Assembly (NCBI RefSeq): GCF_023516555.1
Contig: NZ_JAMGBD010000001.1
Coordinates: forward strand, 1,426,001 to 1,490,000
Source of the DNA: Sphingomonas alba
GTDB taxonomy: Bacteria; Pseudomonadota; Alphaproteobacteria; Sphingomonadales; Sphingomonadaceae
DNA length: 64,000 nucleotides
Direction of reading: 5' to 3'
Under the pieces are notes generated by a model that was not told the origin of the DNA, did no database searches, and saw only the letters and a program-made list of their open reading frames with translations. Positions 55,413 through 64,000 of the stretch are shown in pieces (position 1 is the stretch's first letter; each line of letters begins with the position of its first letter). The position numbers were made by a program, and so were the translations under genes.

Positions 55413-57062
55413 TTAGCTTGAACGGCGGAATTGCCAGGCGGTCTGCCCGCCCAGCGCCGAAACTTCGCCGACCACGGCCAATTGCAGGGTCGGTATCACT
55501 TCGCCCGCACCGGAGACATGCAGGCTTTCCTCGATCGACAGCATCGCGCCCCGGCAACGGAAATTCCAAGGCGGCGCCCCGGGAGGGCGCAGGATCGCGC
55601 CCATGCCGTCGGCGGTTGCCGTCGCCTCGATCCCCGGCGCGAGGTGGAAGCGGATGGCGAATGGCGCGGATTCGCGGATCTTCTTGCGGCCCTTGGGCAG
55701 CAGCTGGTCGTTGCCGCGCACTTCCTTGCCGTCGTTGCCGAGGACGATGCTGCGCTGGTGCAGAAGGCCGAAGCCGCGCAGATAGCCGTCGTGGCTGGCG
55801 GTGACGCGCGAGCTGTCATTGTCTTCCGAGCGGTCGATCACGACGTCGCTGACTCCCTTGCCCAACGATCCGTCGTCGAGAATGGCAGTCGAGTTGGTGT
55901 CATCAAGCGTCAGCGTGCTGTGCGCGGCGGTGGTGCGAAGGGCCTGGACCAGTTCATGCGGCAGATGGTGCGGCAAGAGGCCCGGCCCACCGCAATTGAC
56001 GACGATGCGTTGCGCGCCGTCGCTGAGCTCAAAAGCCAGGGTCGAGGCGCTGCCGGCCAGCATCTTTGGCGGCGGCGGCGGCGCGGCATCCATGACGAGG
56101 ATCGTGCCAAGCGCCGACAAGCGGTGATAACCCCAGCCTCGCGCCTGACGCAGCGGGCGGGCGCGAAGGCCGCAACCTTCGATGAGTGCGGCGACGCGGG
56201 CCGGATCACCCGGATTGCCACCCTGCCAGCTGGAGAGGCCGCCATCGCCCATGGTGACACCATGAAGCGCAGCCAATGCTGCTGCGGCGGCGCTCTCCAG
56301 CAAGTCGGGCAGCGTCTGCTTGGCGGCAAAATATGCGGCGCGCAGCAGGCCGAGGCGGTCAACCAGCAGCAATTGCTCCTCGGGCGAGCGACTCATCAAT
56401 CCGCCGTCTTCGAACTGGGCGGCGGCAAGGGCGCGCATCAGGCCGGCCTCCGACCGGGCGACCCGCGGGAGGCCGCCCTGGATCAGCAAAGCGGCGGCGA
56501 CGACGCCTGCCCAGGCGGTGATGCGCGGCAAGCCCGCGGGCGCCTTGTCGGCGTTGGCGTCAAGGTGGCGCGCGCCGCGAGCGAGCGTGTTGAGCAATGC
56601 CGAGCGATAACCGCTTTCCCGACTGGACAGGACGTAAGGCGCATAGGCAGTCCAGAACAGGATGCGCTCGCCCCAGAGTTCCGGCGCCCAGGCCTCGTCG
56701 ATGCGGGTGCCGTGGGCGACGAGCCAGCGGCCGACCAGGGCTTCGGCAACCTTGGCGCCTTTTTCGCGTCCGGCCGCGGCGGCGAGATCGCGCAGCCAGG
56801 AAAATCCCTGGAGGCTTTCGGCGAACGGACCGTCTGCGCCAAGCGCGGCAAAATCGAGGTCGGCGAGCGGCACCGCCTCGCTGCCGAGCACGAAGCGGCC
56901 CGCAAGCAAGGCGTCGCCCCGCGCGCGGTTTCCATCGACATGGTCGCGCGGCACGGCGGTAAGCCGGAGCGGGCTCTTGCGCGAGCCGATGAGCCGGGAG
57001 AGCAAGGAGCCCCGCGCCAGCTTGCCGACGATTTCACTTCGGGCCGCGTCGGCTGCGCTCAT
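55413..57062 (-). CDS. Heparinase II/III family protein
   Basis: 549-residue protein of the heparinase II/III (alginate lyase-like) family: an N-terminal helical toroid domain (about 60-330: [37 protein letters not shown]) and C-terminal beta-sheet domain ([47 protein letters not shown]). The known family cleaves acidic polysaccharides by lyase chemistry; AHSTLTLDD carries the conserved His. No signal peptide is visible, so it may act in the cytoplasm on imported polysaccharide or be secreted differently. It sits between rpe and purH with ATGA overlap and a 12-base gap. Confidence 0.88.
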   Translation of the reverse strand: MSAADAARSEIVGKLARGSLLSRLIGSRKSPLRLTAVPRDHVDGNRARGDALLAGRFVLGSEAVPLADLDFAALGADGPFAESLQGFSWLRDLAAAAGREKGAKVAEALVGRWLVAHGTRIDEAWAPELWGERILFWTAYAPYVLSSRESGYRSALLNTLARGARHLDANADKAPAGLPRITAWAGVVAAALLIQGGLPRVARSEAGLMRALAAAQFEDGGLMSRSPEEQLLLVDRLGLLRAAYFAAKQTLPDLLESAAAAALAALHGVTMGDGGLSSWQGGNPGDPARVAALIEGCGLRARPLRQARGWGYHRLSALGTILVMDAAPPPPPKMLAGSASTLAFELSDGAQRIVVNCGGPGLLPHHLPHELVQALRTTAAHSTLTLDDTNSTAILDDGSLGKGVSDVVIDRSEDNDSSRVTASHDGYLRGFGLLHQRSIVLGNDGKEVRGNDQLLPKGRKKIRESAPFAIRFHLAPGIEATATADGMGAILRPPGAPPWNFRCRGAMLSIEESLHVSGAGEVIPTLQLAVVGEVSALGGQTAWQFRRSS

Positions 57063-57721
57063 CCTTCTCCCCGGAGCGCTCGGATGTTGGCGGCATAATG
57101 GTTGGGTCCGCCGCGGAAGGCGGCGGTGCCTGCGACTAGCGCCGTGGCGCCTGCATCGACCGCCTGGCGTGCGGTCTCCGGATCAATCCCGCCGTCGACT
57201 TCGATGGTGACGTCAAGATTTTCCTTCGCGACGCGTTTGGCGATCGCTTCGATCTTGCGCAGCTGGCTGGAAATGAACTTCTGGCCGCCGAAACCGGGGT
57301 TGACGCTCATCACCAGGACGAGATCGATGTCTTCCAGCACATAATCGAGCGCCTTCGCCGGTGTTGCGGGATTGAGCGACACGCCGGCCTTCTTACCGAG
57401 CGATTTCACGTGCTGGATCGTTCGGTGAAGGTGCGGTCCGGCTTCCGGATGGACCGTGATGATGTCGGCGCCCGCCTCTGCAAAGGCGTCGAGGAAATTA
57501 TCGACCGGCGAGATCATCAAGTGGACGTCGAACGGCTTCGACGTGTGCGGACGGAGCGCTTTCACGACACCCGGGCCGATGGTGAGGTTGGGCACGAAAT
57601 GCCCGTCCATGACGTCAATATGGATCCAGTCGGCGCCCGCCTGGTCGATGGCGCGCACTTCGTCGCCGAGCTTGGCGAAGTCGGCGGAGAGGATCGACGG
57701 CGAGATGATCGGCTGGGCCAT
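57059..57721 (-). CDS. rpe: Ribulose-phosphate 3-epimerase (Rpe)
   Basis: TIM-barrel enzyme interconverting ribulose 5-phosphate and xylulose 5-phosphate in the pentose phosphate pathway. From ATG 57719-57721 it has 220 residues. [50 protein letters not shown] and [11 protein letters not shown] are all present, with the metal-binding His and Asp. A longer open frame upstream is not part of it, since it would include the region divergent from the hydrolase gene. It starts the rpe-heparinase-purH operon; its stop overlaps the heparinase start (57059-57062). Confidence 0.96.
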   Translation of the reverse strand: MAQPIISPSILSADFAKLGDEVRAIDQAGADWIHIDVMDGHFVPNLTIGPGVVKALRPHTSKPFDVHLMISPVDNFLDAFAEAGADIITVHPEAGPHLHRTIQHVKSLGKKAGVSLNPATPAKALDYVLEDIDLVLVMSVNPGFGGQKFISSQLRKIEAIAKRVAKENLDVTIEVDGGIDPETARQAVDAGATALVAGTAAFRGGPNHYAANIRALRGEG

Positions 57722-57815
57722 GGAGCCGATTAGACGGGAAACCCCCTTTTCGACAAGCGGCTTGACCACCAGCCGTATTATTTCAATAATACAGTGCTGA
57801 ACAGGGAGGTAATTG

Positions 57816-59474
57816 ATGAGGAAGCGCGTCTTGTTGGGAGCAGCGGCGGCGCTGGCGGTGGCGGCTCCGGCCCATGCTGTGCCGACCGATTTCAAGGCCG
57901 AGGCAGACGCGCTCCTGAAGAAGAGCTTCCCCGATGCGGGGCCGGGCGCAGCGGTGATCGTCACCGAGCATGGCAAGCGGGTCTATGAAGCAGGCCAGGG
58001 TCTCGCCGACGTCAATGCCAAGACAAAGATCACGCCCGAGACGGTCTTCCGCATCGGATCGATCACCAAGCAATTCTCGGCTGCGATCATGTTGCAGTTG
58101 GTCGCCGAGGGGAAAATCAGCCTCGACGACAAATTGTCGAAGTTCCTTCCGGATTATCCCAAGCCCGGCGCGGATGCGACGATCGCCGAACTTCTGAACC
58201 ATACGGTCGGCGTGCAGAGCTACACCGATATTCCCGGCTGGATGGACGAGAAGCACACCGCCAAGGCCTATACGACCGAACAGATGATCGCCGAGTTCAA
58301 GGACCTCCCCTCGCCGTCCAGGCCCGGCGAGAAATGGGCTTACAACAATGGCGGCTATGTGCTGGTTGGCGCGGTGATCGAAAAGGTCACTGGCAAGCCC
58401 TGGTACCAGAATGTCGAAGAGCGGATCGCCAGGCCGCTCGGTCTCAAGACCATCCAATACGGCATTGTCGAGGACAGGATGCCGCACATGGCGAAAGGTT
58501 ATACGCTGACCGACGACAAGGTCGCGGCTTCGCAGAAGATCCACATGAGCGTGCCGCATGCGGCGGGTGCGCTCATCGGGTCTGTCGAGGATCTGGCGAA
58601 ATGGGATGCAGCGCTTCGTCACGGCAAGGTCATTCCGGCCGAATTGTATGCCAGGATGAATTCGCCGACGAAGCTGCCGGATGGTTCAACCGAGCCTTAT
58701 GGCTTCGGAATGGGCATGCGCGACCTCCGCGGCCATGAGGCGCTAGGCCATGGCGGCGGCATCTTCGGCTTCGTCACCGACAGCATCTATTTGCCCAAGG
58801 AAGACGTGTTCGTCGCCGTATTCAGCAATAGCGACAGACCGGCGACCAGCCCGGGCCTGGTCCTGCAGAAACTGGCGGCGATGGCTATTGGCGATCCCTA
58901 TCCCAGTTTCCAGAAGGCTGCGCTGGATACGAAAGCGGTCGAGCCGTGGGTTGGACTTTACAAGGTCAAGGACGGTGAGCGCCGCGTCTTCCTGCGCGAC
59001 GGCAAGCTGATCACGCAGCGCACCGGCGGCGGTGAGCTGGAAGCGCTGTCCGGCGGAAACGGGCGGTACTTCTATGACAACAGCCTGACCTGGTTTGAGC
59101 TGAAGCGCGACGCGGCCGGCACACCGGTCATGGCCATGTACCAGCAAGGTGCGGCGACTGCAGAAGAAACGCCGCGCGCCGGCCCGATTCCGGCGGAGCT
59201 GCCGGTCGCGGACGTGCCGCGTGCTACGCTCGAAAGCTATGCCGGCCTGTACGACACGCCGGCCGGGCGGCTGACCGTCGCCTTGCCGGCCAGCGGGCCG
59301 ATGACGGTCATGCTTGAAGGCCAACAGGCCATTCCTGTGCTGGCCGTCACCCAAACCGAGTTCCGCCTCGTCGGGGTCGATGCACGGATCGAGTTCAAGG
59401 CCGAGAACGGCAAGGTCGTCGGCGCGACGATCAAGCAGGGCGGACGGGACCTGCCAGCGAAGCGGGCCAACTAA
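57816..59474 (+). CDS. Exported serine beta-lactamase-like hydrolase
   Basis: Predicted periplasmic enzyme of 552 residues from ATG 57816 with a signal peptide (1-22, ending PAHA). It has the class C beta-lactamase/penicillin-binding fold: S82-I-T-K85 ([16 protein letters not shown]) is the nucleophile motif, Y176-N-N178 ([13 protein letters not shown]) the second, and [14 protein letters not shown] carries HGG, replacing KTG. The C-terminal domain (about 380-552) is a lipocalin-like beta fold. Such proteins hydrolyse esters, peptides or beta-lactams, so the substrate cannot be fixed. It is divergent from rpe and converges with rsmB (overlap 4 bases). Confidence 0.88.
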   Translation: MRKRVLLGAAAALAVAAPAHAVPTDFKAEADALLKKSFPDAGPGAAVIVTEHGKRVYEAGQGLADVNAKTKITPETVFRIGSITKQFSAAIMLQLVAEGKISLDDKLSKFLPDYPKPGADATIAELLNHTVGVQSYTDIPGWMDEKHTAKAYTTEQMIAEFKDLPSPSRPGEKWAYNNGGYVLVGAVIEKVTGKPWYQNVEERIARPLGLKTIQYGIVEDRMPHMAKGYTLTDDKVAASQKIHMSVPHAAGALIGSVEDLAKWDAALRHGKVIPAELYARMNSPTKLPDGSTEPYGFGMGMRDLRGHEALGHGGGIFGFVTDSIYLPKEDVFVAVFSNSDRPATSPGLVLQKLAAMAIGDPYPSFQKAALDTKAVEPWVGLYKVKDGERRVFLRDGKLITQRTGGGELEALSGGNGRYFYDNSLTWFELKRDAAGTPVMAMYQQGAATAEETPRAGPIPAELPVADVPRATLESYAGLYDTPAGRLTVALPASGPMTVMLEGQQAIPVLAVTQTEFRLVGVDARIEFKAENGKVVGATIKQGGRDLPAKRAN

Positions 59475-60721
59475 TCCCGGCGGAGGCGAGCGACGAAGAA
59501 GCCGTCCAGCCCGCCTTCGTCCTCGAGCAAGCCGGGCAGGACGCGCACCCAGCCTTCCGGCGCTGACGTCACGCCGTCAGGCAGCTCGCCTGTTCGGGGC
59601 GGATCGATGTCGAACCCGGGATTGCGATCGAGGAAGACGGCGAGCGTGCCCTCGCCTTCCTGCGGCTCCAGTGAGCAGACGGCGTAAATGAGATAGCCGC
59701 CGGGCCTCACCATCTTTGCAGCGCGGTCGATAAGCCGGGTCTGCAGATCGGCGCTCTGGCCGATGATGGAGGGGCGGGCCCGGTAGAGGACTTCAGGATG
59801 GCGCCGGAAGGTGCCCGTTGCCGAGCATGGCGCATCGAGCAGGACGGCATCGAATTGCCTTGGCGGCTCCCAGCCTAGGGCGTCCGCTGTGACGAGTTCC
59901 GCCCTGAGTCCGGTGCGGTCGAGATTGCTGCGCAGTCGTGCGAGACGACTTTCCGACTGGTCCAGTGCGGTGACGCGATGGCCTGCCGCAGCCAATTGCA
60001 TGGTCTTGCCGCCAGGGGCAGCGCAGAGGTCGAGAATGTCCGCGGGCTCCCTCGACATCAGTCGCGCGGGAAGCGACGACGCAAGATCCTGCACCCACCA
60101 GCCGCCTTCATCGAACCCAGCCATCTTGGTCACGGATTGGCTGGCAAGGCGGACGTGGCCGGGAGCGAGGGACTTGCCGTCGTGCTCCGAGGCAAAGGCC
60201 TGGGCGTCAGAATCGTCGCGGAAGCTTAGGTCGAGAGCCGGCCGCCCGGCGATGGCGCGGCGAGCAGCGAGGAGGACGTCTTCGCCCCAGGCCTTGCCCC
60301 ATCGCTCTTCGACCGCATCGGGCAGGTGCGGTGCATCGATTGGCGGCACTCCGCGCCGAAGCAAGGTGCCGAGTACGCCATGCACGAGGCGACGCGGGCC
60401 GCCTGCGACGAGCGGCAAGGCGGTGGCGACAAGTGCGTGCTCGGGCGTCTGCAGCGCAATTTTCTGGGCCAACGCGATCCTGAGCACCATTCGCGCCTTG
60501 GAATCGTCGGGCAGGCGTTGGCGGGTAGCGCTGTCGATCAACGCGTCGAGGTCGGGCAGTCGGCGCAGGGTCTCGCCCGCGATGGCGATGGCCAGCGCCG
60601 CGTCCGCAGGCGGAAGTTTGGTACCCTGGGAGGCTGAGTCCAGTGTCCGCCCGCGACGGAGCACCGCATCAAGCATCGAGAGCGCCGCCTGGCGCGCACC
60701 GAGGCCTTCGACCTTGTCCAC
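59471..60721 (-). CDS. rsmB: 16S rRNA m5C methyltransferase, RsmB/NOP family
   Basis: 416-residue SAM-dependent RNA methyltransferase. The N-terminal ~130 residues form a NusB-like domain (ARQAALSMLDAVLRRG, LRIALAQKIALQTPEHALV). The catalytic part has DILDLCAAPGGKTMQLAA (SAM), DAPCSATGTFRRHPE with the motif IV Cys and YAVCSLEPQEGEG with the catalytic motif VI Cys. Both cysteines needed for m5C chemistry are present. RsmB methylates C967 of 16S rRNA. The start is GTG 60719-60721, directly after the gpsA stop (one base). Confidence 0.92.
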   Translation of the reverse strand: MDKVEGLGARQAALSMLDAVLRRGRTLDSASQGTKLPPADAALAIAIAGETLRRLPDLDALIDSATRQRLPDDSKARMVLRIALAQKIALQTPEHALVATALPLVAGGPRRLVHGVLGTLLRRGVPPIDAPHLPDAVEERWGKAWGEDVLLAARRAIAGRPALDLSFRDDSDAQAFASEHDGKSLAPGHVRLASQSVTKMAGFDEGGWWVQDLASSLPARLMSREPADILDLCAAPGGKTMQLAAAGHRVTALDQSESRLARLRSNLDRTGLRAELVTADALGWEPPRQFDAVLLDAPCSATGTFRRHPEVLYRARPSIIGQSADLQTRLIDRAAKMVRPGGYLIYAVCSLEPQEGEGTLAVFLDRNPGFDIDPPRTGELPDGVTSAPEGWVRVLPGLLEDEGGLDGFFVARLRRD

Positions 60722-61714
60722 CTAATGCAATTCGGTGCGGCGGGGCGGACGAGTGCGTAGCGCCTCGAGCACCTCGGGAAGGCTGCGCCGTTCGGCGAGC
60801 AGGTCGTCGACGGCAGTGACGATCGGCATGTCGATGCCCTGCTCATCGGCGATGCGGCGCAGCACCGGGGCGGTGAACGCTCCCTCCGCGACGGTGCGGC
60901 GGTCGCTCATCAACTCCTTCGCCGAGCGGCCTTCCGCGATCGCCTTGCCGAGCGAGAAGTTGCGGGAGCTGGTCGAGGTGCAGGTGAGAACAAGGTCGCC
61001 CAGGCCCGCCATGCCGGTCAGCGTTTCCAGCCGGGCGCCATGGGCCAGGCCGAAGCGCGCCATTTCGGCGAAACCGCGGGCGATCAGTGCGGCACGGGCG
61101 TTCTGGCCGAGGTTCGAACCTTCGACGACGCCGCACGCGATGGCGAGGACGTTCTTGACCGCACCGCCGATCTCGGCGCCGGTAATGTCGTCGGTGAGGT
61201 AAATGCGAAAGGACGGCAGAGCGATCCGTTCGCGCAGGTCCTCGCCGAGCTCCCAATTGGCGCAGGCCAAGGTGACCGCCGTCGGCTTCGCGGCGGCGAC
61301 TTCATGAGCAAAGGTCGGGCCGGAAATGACGTTGATCGGCGAATCCGGGCAGACTTCAGCGGCAACATGGTGGAGCATCAGGCCCGTCTTGTTCTCGATC
61401 CCTTTGGAGCAGAGGACGAGAGGCTTGCCCGAATGCGGCGCCTGCTCGAGCACCGAGCGCATATGCTGGGCGGGCGTCACCACCAGCCACGCGTCGCAAT
61501 CGGCAAGTGCGCCAAGGTCGTTGGTGGCGCGGATCGCCGGCGAAAGCGGGACGCCGGGCAAATAGAGACTGTTCTCGCCGATCGTATTAATGGAATCGGC
61601 GACCTCGGTTTCCAGCACCCAGAGCAGGGTTTCGCGGCCGGACCCGGCGGCGACCTGGGCCAGCGCCGTTCCCCAGGCGCCGCCGCCAATCACCGCCAGC
61701 CTTTCGATGGTCAT
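60722..61714 (-). CDS. gpsA: NAD(P)-dependent glycerol-3-phosphate dehydrogenase (GpsA)
   Basis: Makes sn-glycerol 3-phosphate for phospholipid synthesis. From ATG 61712-61714 it is 330 residues. [20 protein letters not shown] is the nucleotide-binding start (GGGAWG, 10-15), [30 protein letters not shown] and [26 protein letters not shown] follow, with the conserved Lys and Asn of the active site. It overlaps the tsaD stop as ATGA (61711-61714) and is one base from rsmB, so tsaD-gpsA-rsmB is one operon. Confidence 0.96.
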   Translation of the reverse strand: MTIERLAVIGGGAWGTALAQVAAGSGRETLLWVLETEVADSINTIGENSLYLPGVPLSPAIRATNDLGALADCDAWLVVTPAQHMRSVLEQAPHSGKPLVLCSKGIENKTGLMLHHVAAEVCPDSPINVISGPTFAHEVAAAKPTAVTLACANWELGEDLRERIALPSFRIYLTDDITGAEIGGAVKNVLAIACGVVEGSNLGQNARAALIARGFAEMARFGLAHGARLETLTGMAGLGDLVLTCTSTSSRNFSLGKAIAEGRSAKELMSDRRTVAEGAFTAPVLRRIADEQGIDMPIVTAVDDLLAERRSLPEVLEALRTRPPRRTELH

Positions 61715-62742
61715 GCCTTCACCCCCGCTCCGCGCACTTTCTCCGCCGCTTCGTCGAGCGGCCAGCGGGCCCGCGCCGGTGCATCGAGGCCGTCGCATTT
61801 CCCCGCCGCAAAACGCTCTGCCCCCGCCCAAGCGATCATCGCCGCATTATCGGTACAGAGCCAGGCCGGCGGCACGCGGAAGCGACGTCCGTTAGCTGAC
61901 GCCAATTCCGCGAGGGCCGATCGCAAAGCGCGATTGGCGGCGACGCCACCGGCGACGACGAGCGTGGGCGCATCGCTCTTCTCGAGCGCGACCGAGGTGC
62001 GGTCGACCATGCAGTCGACGACGGCTTGCTGGAAGCTGGCGGCAATGTCGGCTGGCTTGTAAGTCCCCGCCGCAACCGCGCGCTGCACTGCGCTCTTGAG
62101 GCCGGCGAAGGAGAAATGCGGTTCGCCGCTGCCCACGAGCGGACGAGGAAGCGGTACGGCCTGGGGGTCGCCGTCTTTCGCCAATTCCTCGATGGCCGGG
62201 CCGCCCGGATACGGCAGGCCGAGGAGCTTCGCCGCCTTGTCAAACGCCTCGCCGGCGGCATCGTCGATGGTTGTCGCCAGCCGCGAATAATCGCCGACGC
62301 CGCGCACTTCGAGCAGCTGGCAATGACCGCCGCTGGCGAGCAGCAGCAGGTAGGGAAATTGCAGGTCCGGATCGACGAGGCGCGGGCTTAGGGCGTGGCC
62401 TTCGAGATGGTTGACCGCGACCAGCGGCTTGCCGCTAGACAGGCTGAGGCCCTTGCCGGCGAGCAAGGCGACCATGACGCCGCCGATCAGGCCGGGGCCG
62501 GCGGTGGCGGCGATTGCGTCGACCTCGCTGATGCTGACATCCGCCTCCGCAAGGACCTGGCGGATGAGGCCAGGCAGGATCTCGACATGGGCGCGAGCGG
62601 CGATTTCAGGGACGACGCCGCCGAACGGACGATGCGCTTCGTTCTGCCCGACAATCGCCTGCGCCAGAATCTGGCGGTCGGACGTTACCAGCGCTGCAGC
62701 GCTGTCGTCGCAGGAGGATTCGAGGCCAAGGATGAGTGCCAT
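61711..62742 (-). CDS. tsaD: tRNA N6-adenosine threonylcarbamoyltransferase (TsaD)
   Basis: Transfers threonylcarbamoyl to A37 of tRNAs decoding ANN codons, with TsaB and TsaE. It is 343 residues. The metal-binding histidines sit in [13 protein letters not shown] (H112, H116). The opening [16 protein letters not shown] and [36 protein letters not shown], and [16 protein letters not shown] are standard. The start is ATG 62740-62742; hemC diverges 47 bases away. Other tsa genes are not in the window. Confidence 0.97.
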   Translation of the reverse strand: MALILGLESSCDDSAAALVTSDRQILAQAIVGQNEAHRPFGGVVPEIAARAHVEILPGLIRQVLAEADVSISEVDAIAATAGPGLIGGVMVALLAGKGLSLSSGKPLVAVNHLEGHALSPRLVDPDLQFPYLLLLASGGHCQLLEVRGVGDYSRLATTIDDAAGEAFDKAAKLLGLPYPGGPAIEELAKDGDPQAVPLPRPLVGSGEPHFSFAGLKSAVQRAVAAGTYKPADIAASFQQAVVDCMVDRTSVALEKSDAPTLVVAGGVAANRALRSALAELASANGRRFRVPPAWLCTDNAAMIAWAGAERFAAGKCDGLDAPARARWPLDEAAEKVRGAGVKA

Positions 62743-62789
62743 CGCGAAGTCCTTTGCCTCATGGGGCAGCGCTCGGCTAGTGCGGCGCC

Positions 62790-63710
62790 GTGGATAGCTT
62801 CCTCAAGCTCGGGACGCGCGGATCGCCGCTGGCGCTGGCGCAAGCGCATATGGCGGCGGCGGCGCTGGAGGTCGCGCATCACTGGCTAGGCGGCCGCGTC
62901 GAGACCGTCGTCATCAAGACCAGCGGCGACAAGGTGCAGGATCGGCCGCTCGCCGACATCGGCGGGAAGGCCCTGTGGACCAAGGAGCTGGATGCGGCCT
63001 TGGTGAAAGGCGAGACGCATGCATCGGTCCATTCGATGAAGGACGTCGAAACCGAGCGGCCCGCTGCTCTGTGCCTGGCGGCGATGTTGCCGCGCGCCGA
63101 CGTCCGCGATCGATTGATCGGCGCGGAGTCCATCGAGGCGCTGAAACATGGTGCGAAAGTTGGCACGTCCTCCCCGCGCCGGGCCGCGCAACTGCTGCGG
63201 CTTCGGCCTGACCTGGAGATCGTCATCTTCCGCGGCAATCTCGGCACTCGCCTCGCCAAGCTCGAGGCCGGCGAGGTCGATGCGACCCTCCTCGCCGCCG
63301 CGGGGCTGGAGCGGCTGGGCCAAGGAAGTATCGGCGTGCCGATCCCGATTGACGTCATGCTGCCGGCTCCGGGCCAAGGCGCGATCGGCATCGAATGCCG
63401 CAGCGACGACCATGAGACGCTTTCCCAGCTTGGTCGGGTCAACGACCATCAGACGTCAGCGGCGGTCAGGGCCGAGCGTGCCTTTGCCCGGGCATTGGGC
63501 GGAAGCTGCCATTCGCCAGTCGGCGCCTATGCGGCGATCAAGGCGAACGAGGTGTACCTGCGCGTCGAGATCCTGAGCGAAGACGGCAAGGACCGCATTG
63601 CGGATGAAGCTCGTTTCAGGGTCGGGGACGACACAAAGGCGGAGGCTCTTGCCAAGTCCATGTTGGCCAACGCACCTGCCAGCATTCGGCGGCTGTTCGC
63701 AGCGGGATGA
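62790..63710 (+). CDS. hemC: Hydroxymethylbilane synthase (HemC)
   Basis: Porphobilinogen deaminase, which links four porphobilinogens into the linear tetrapyrrole for heme. It is 306 residues from GTG 62790 ([18 protein letters not shown]). Motifs are [40 protein letters not shown] and the cofactor-binding C240 in [12 protein letters not shown]. It overlaps the hemD start as ATGA (63707-63710). It diverges from tsaD across a 47-base intergenic region that must hold both promoters. Confidence 0.96.
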   Translation: MDSFLKLGTRGSPLALAQAHMAAAALEVAHHWLGGRVETVVIKTSGDKVQDRPLADIGGKALWTKELDAALVKGETHASVHSMKDVETERPAALCLAAMLPRADVRDRLIGAESIEALKHGAKVGTSSPRRAAQLLRLRPDLEIVIFRGNLGTRLAKLEAGEVDATLLAAAGLERLGQGSIGVPIPIDVMLPAPGQGAIGIECRSDDHETLSQLGRVNDHQTSAAVRAERAFARALGGSCHSPVGAYAAIKANEVYLRVEILSEDGKDRIADEARFRVGDDTKAEALAKSMLANAPASIRRLFAAG

Positions 63711-64000
63711 AGCCACTCGTCATTCTGCGGCCCGAGCCCGGCGGCAGCCGGAGCGTCGCGCGCGCGCAAGCGCTCGGCCTCGAGGCTATCCATATCCCGC
63801 TGTTCGCGGTCGTGCCGATCGAGTGGCAGGCACCGCATCCCGGCGACTTCGACGCAATCATCCTCACCAGCGCCAATACAGTGCGCCACGGCGGCGAGGA
63901 ATTGCTGAAGCTAAAGAGCCTGCCCGTTCATGCGGTTGGCGAGGCGACCGCTGCCATCGCGCGCGCTGCAGGTTTCATTGTTGTCAGCGTCGGCGAAGGC
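63707..64000 (+). CDS. hemD: Uroporphyrinogen-III synthase (HemD), partial
   Basis: First 98 residues only; the gene is cut by the window end. Position directly after hemC with an ATGA overlap and the sequence VILRPEPGGSRSVARAQALGLEAIHIPLF then IILTSANTVRHGGEELLKL and VHAVGEATAAIARAAGF fit HemD, which closes and inverts the tetrapyrrole ring to uroporphyrinogen III. The conserved TSANTV block is the usual family signature. The C-terminal half is not visible. Confidence 0.88.
   Translation, partial: MKPLVILRPEPGGSRSVARAQALGLEAIHIPLFAVVPIEWQAPHPGDFDAIILTSANTVRHGGEELLKLKSLPVHAVGEATAAIARAAGFIVVSVGEG

Overview
The window is GC-rich chromosomal DNA from an alphaproteobacterium, most likely a member of the Sphingomonadales (Sphingomonas/Sphingomicrobium-like). 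This rests on the recognisable alphaproteobacterial gene set (SUV3-type helicase plus S4 protein plus FdxA, zf-CHCC protein, TauE plus TIGR02186, cysD/cysNC), the many small Ala-rich exported proteins, and TonB-box-like VVVTGQRK sequences. The placement is an inference, because no rRNA or tRNA is present. About 70 genes are tightly packed, and many neighbours overlap by four bases (ATGA, GTGA, TTGA and one CTGA). No gap between genes exceeds 300 bases. I saw no transposase, integrase, CRISPR array, rRNA or tRNA.

Region by region. 0-10 kb: an exported protein, rlmN, a cyclopropane-fatty-acid synthase homologue, a compact NfrB/NfrA-like glycosyltransferase and outer-membrane-barrel pair, a HerA-like ATPase, and a TauE/TIGR02186 pair. 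10-16 kb is the accessory part. It holds a cupin protein, an RcnB-like exported protein flanked by two copies of a ~145-bp segment, and a PAN-domain membrane protein. A MerR regulator sits opposite a 35-residue metallothionein-like peptide, with a MerR-type operator and 19-20-bp-spacer promoter between them. A structured repeat follows, then a lower-GC two-gene cassette (membrane-anchored protein plus a PIN-like nuclease). 16-24 kb: a TPP riboswitch, a membrane protein and thiC; an EF-hand protein; and the sulfate-activation operon cysD-cysNC.

24-33 kb: a MlaA-like protein, fdxA, an S4 protein, a SUV3-like helicase, an M23 peptidase, a Bcp-type peroxiredoxin, and a transglutaminase-like protein whose catalytic Cys is Ser. 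A run of very small membrane proteins including PspC lies behind three copies of a TTGGGAAATTTCAC-like site. 33-45 kb: an Atm1-like ABC exporter, recQ, a TIGR01244 phosphatase-like protein, a Dcp/M3 peptidase, tldD with a zf-CHCC protein and a DUF924 gene that appears to start at CTG, an ABC ATPase and nadB. 45-64 kb: a GAF protein, a DUF885 peptidase, a MAPEG protein, a Na+/H+ antiporter with a small Myb/SANT-like protein, polA, a polysaccharide flippase, the rpe-heparinase-purH operon, a serine hydrolase, the tsaD-gpsA-rsmB operon, and divergent hemC-hemD. The window cuts hemD.

Candidates for new biology are the MerR/hexa-Cys-peptide module, the three-hairpin repeat with compensatory stem changes (13.55 kb and, inverted, 53.7 kb), the membrane-protein/PIN cassette, the thiamine-riboswitch-controlled membrane protein, and the iterated operator before the small membrane-protein operon. 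All functional statements come from reading the sequence and from family knowledge. No database search was run.
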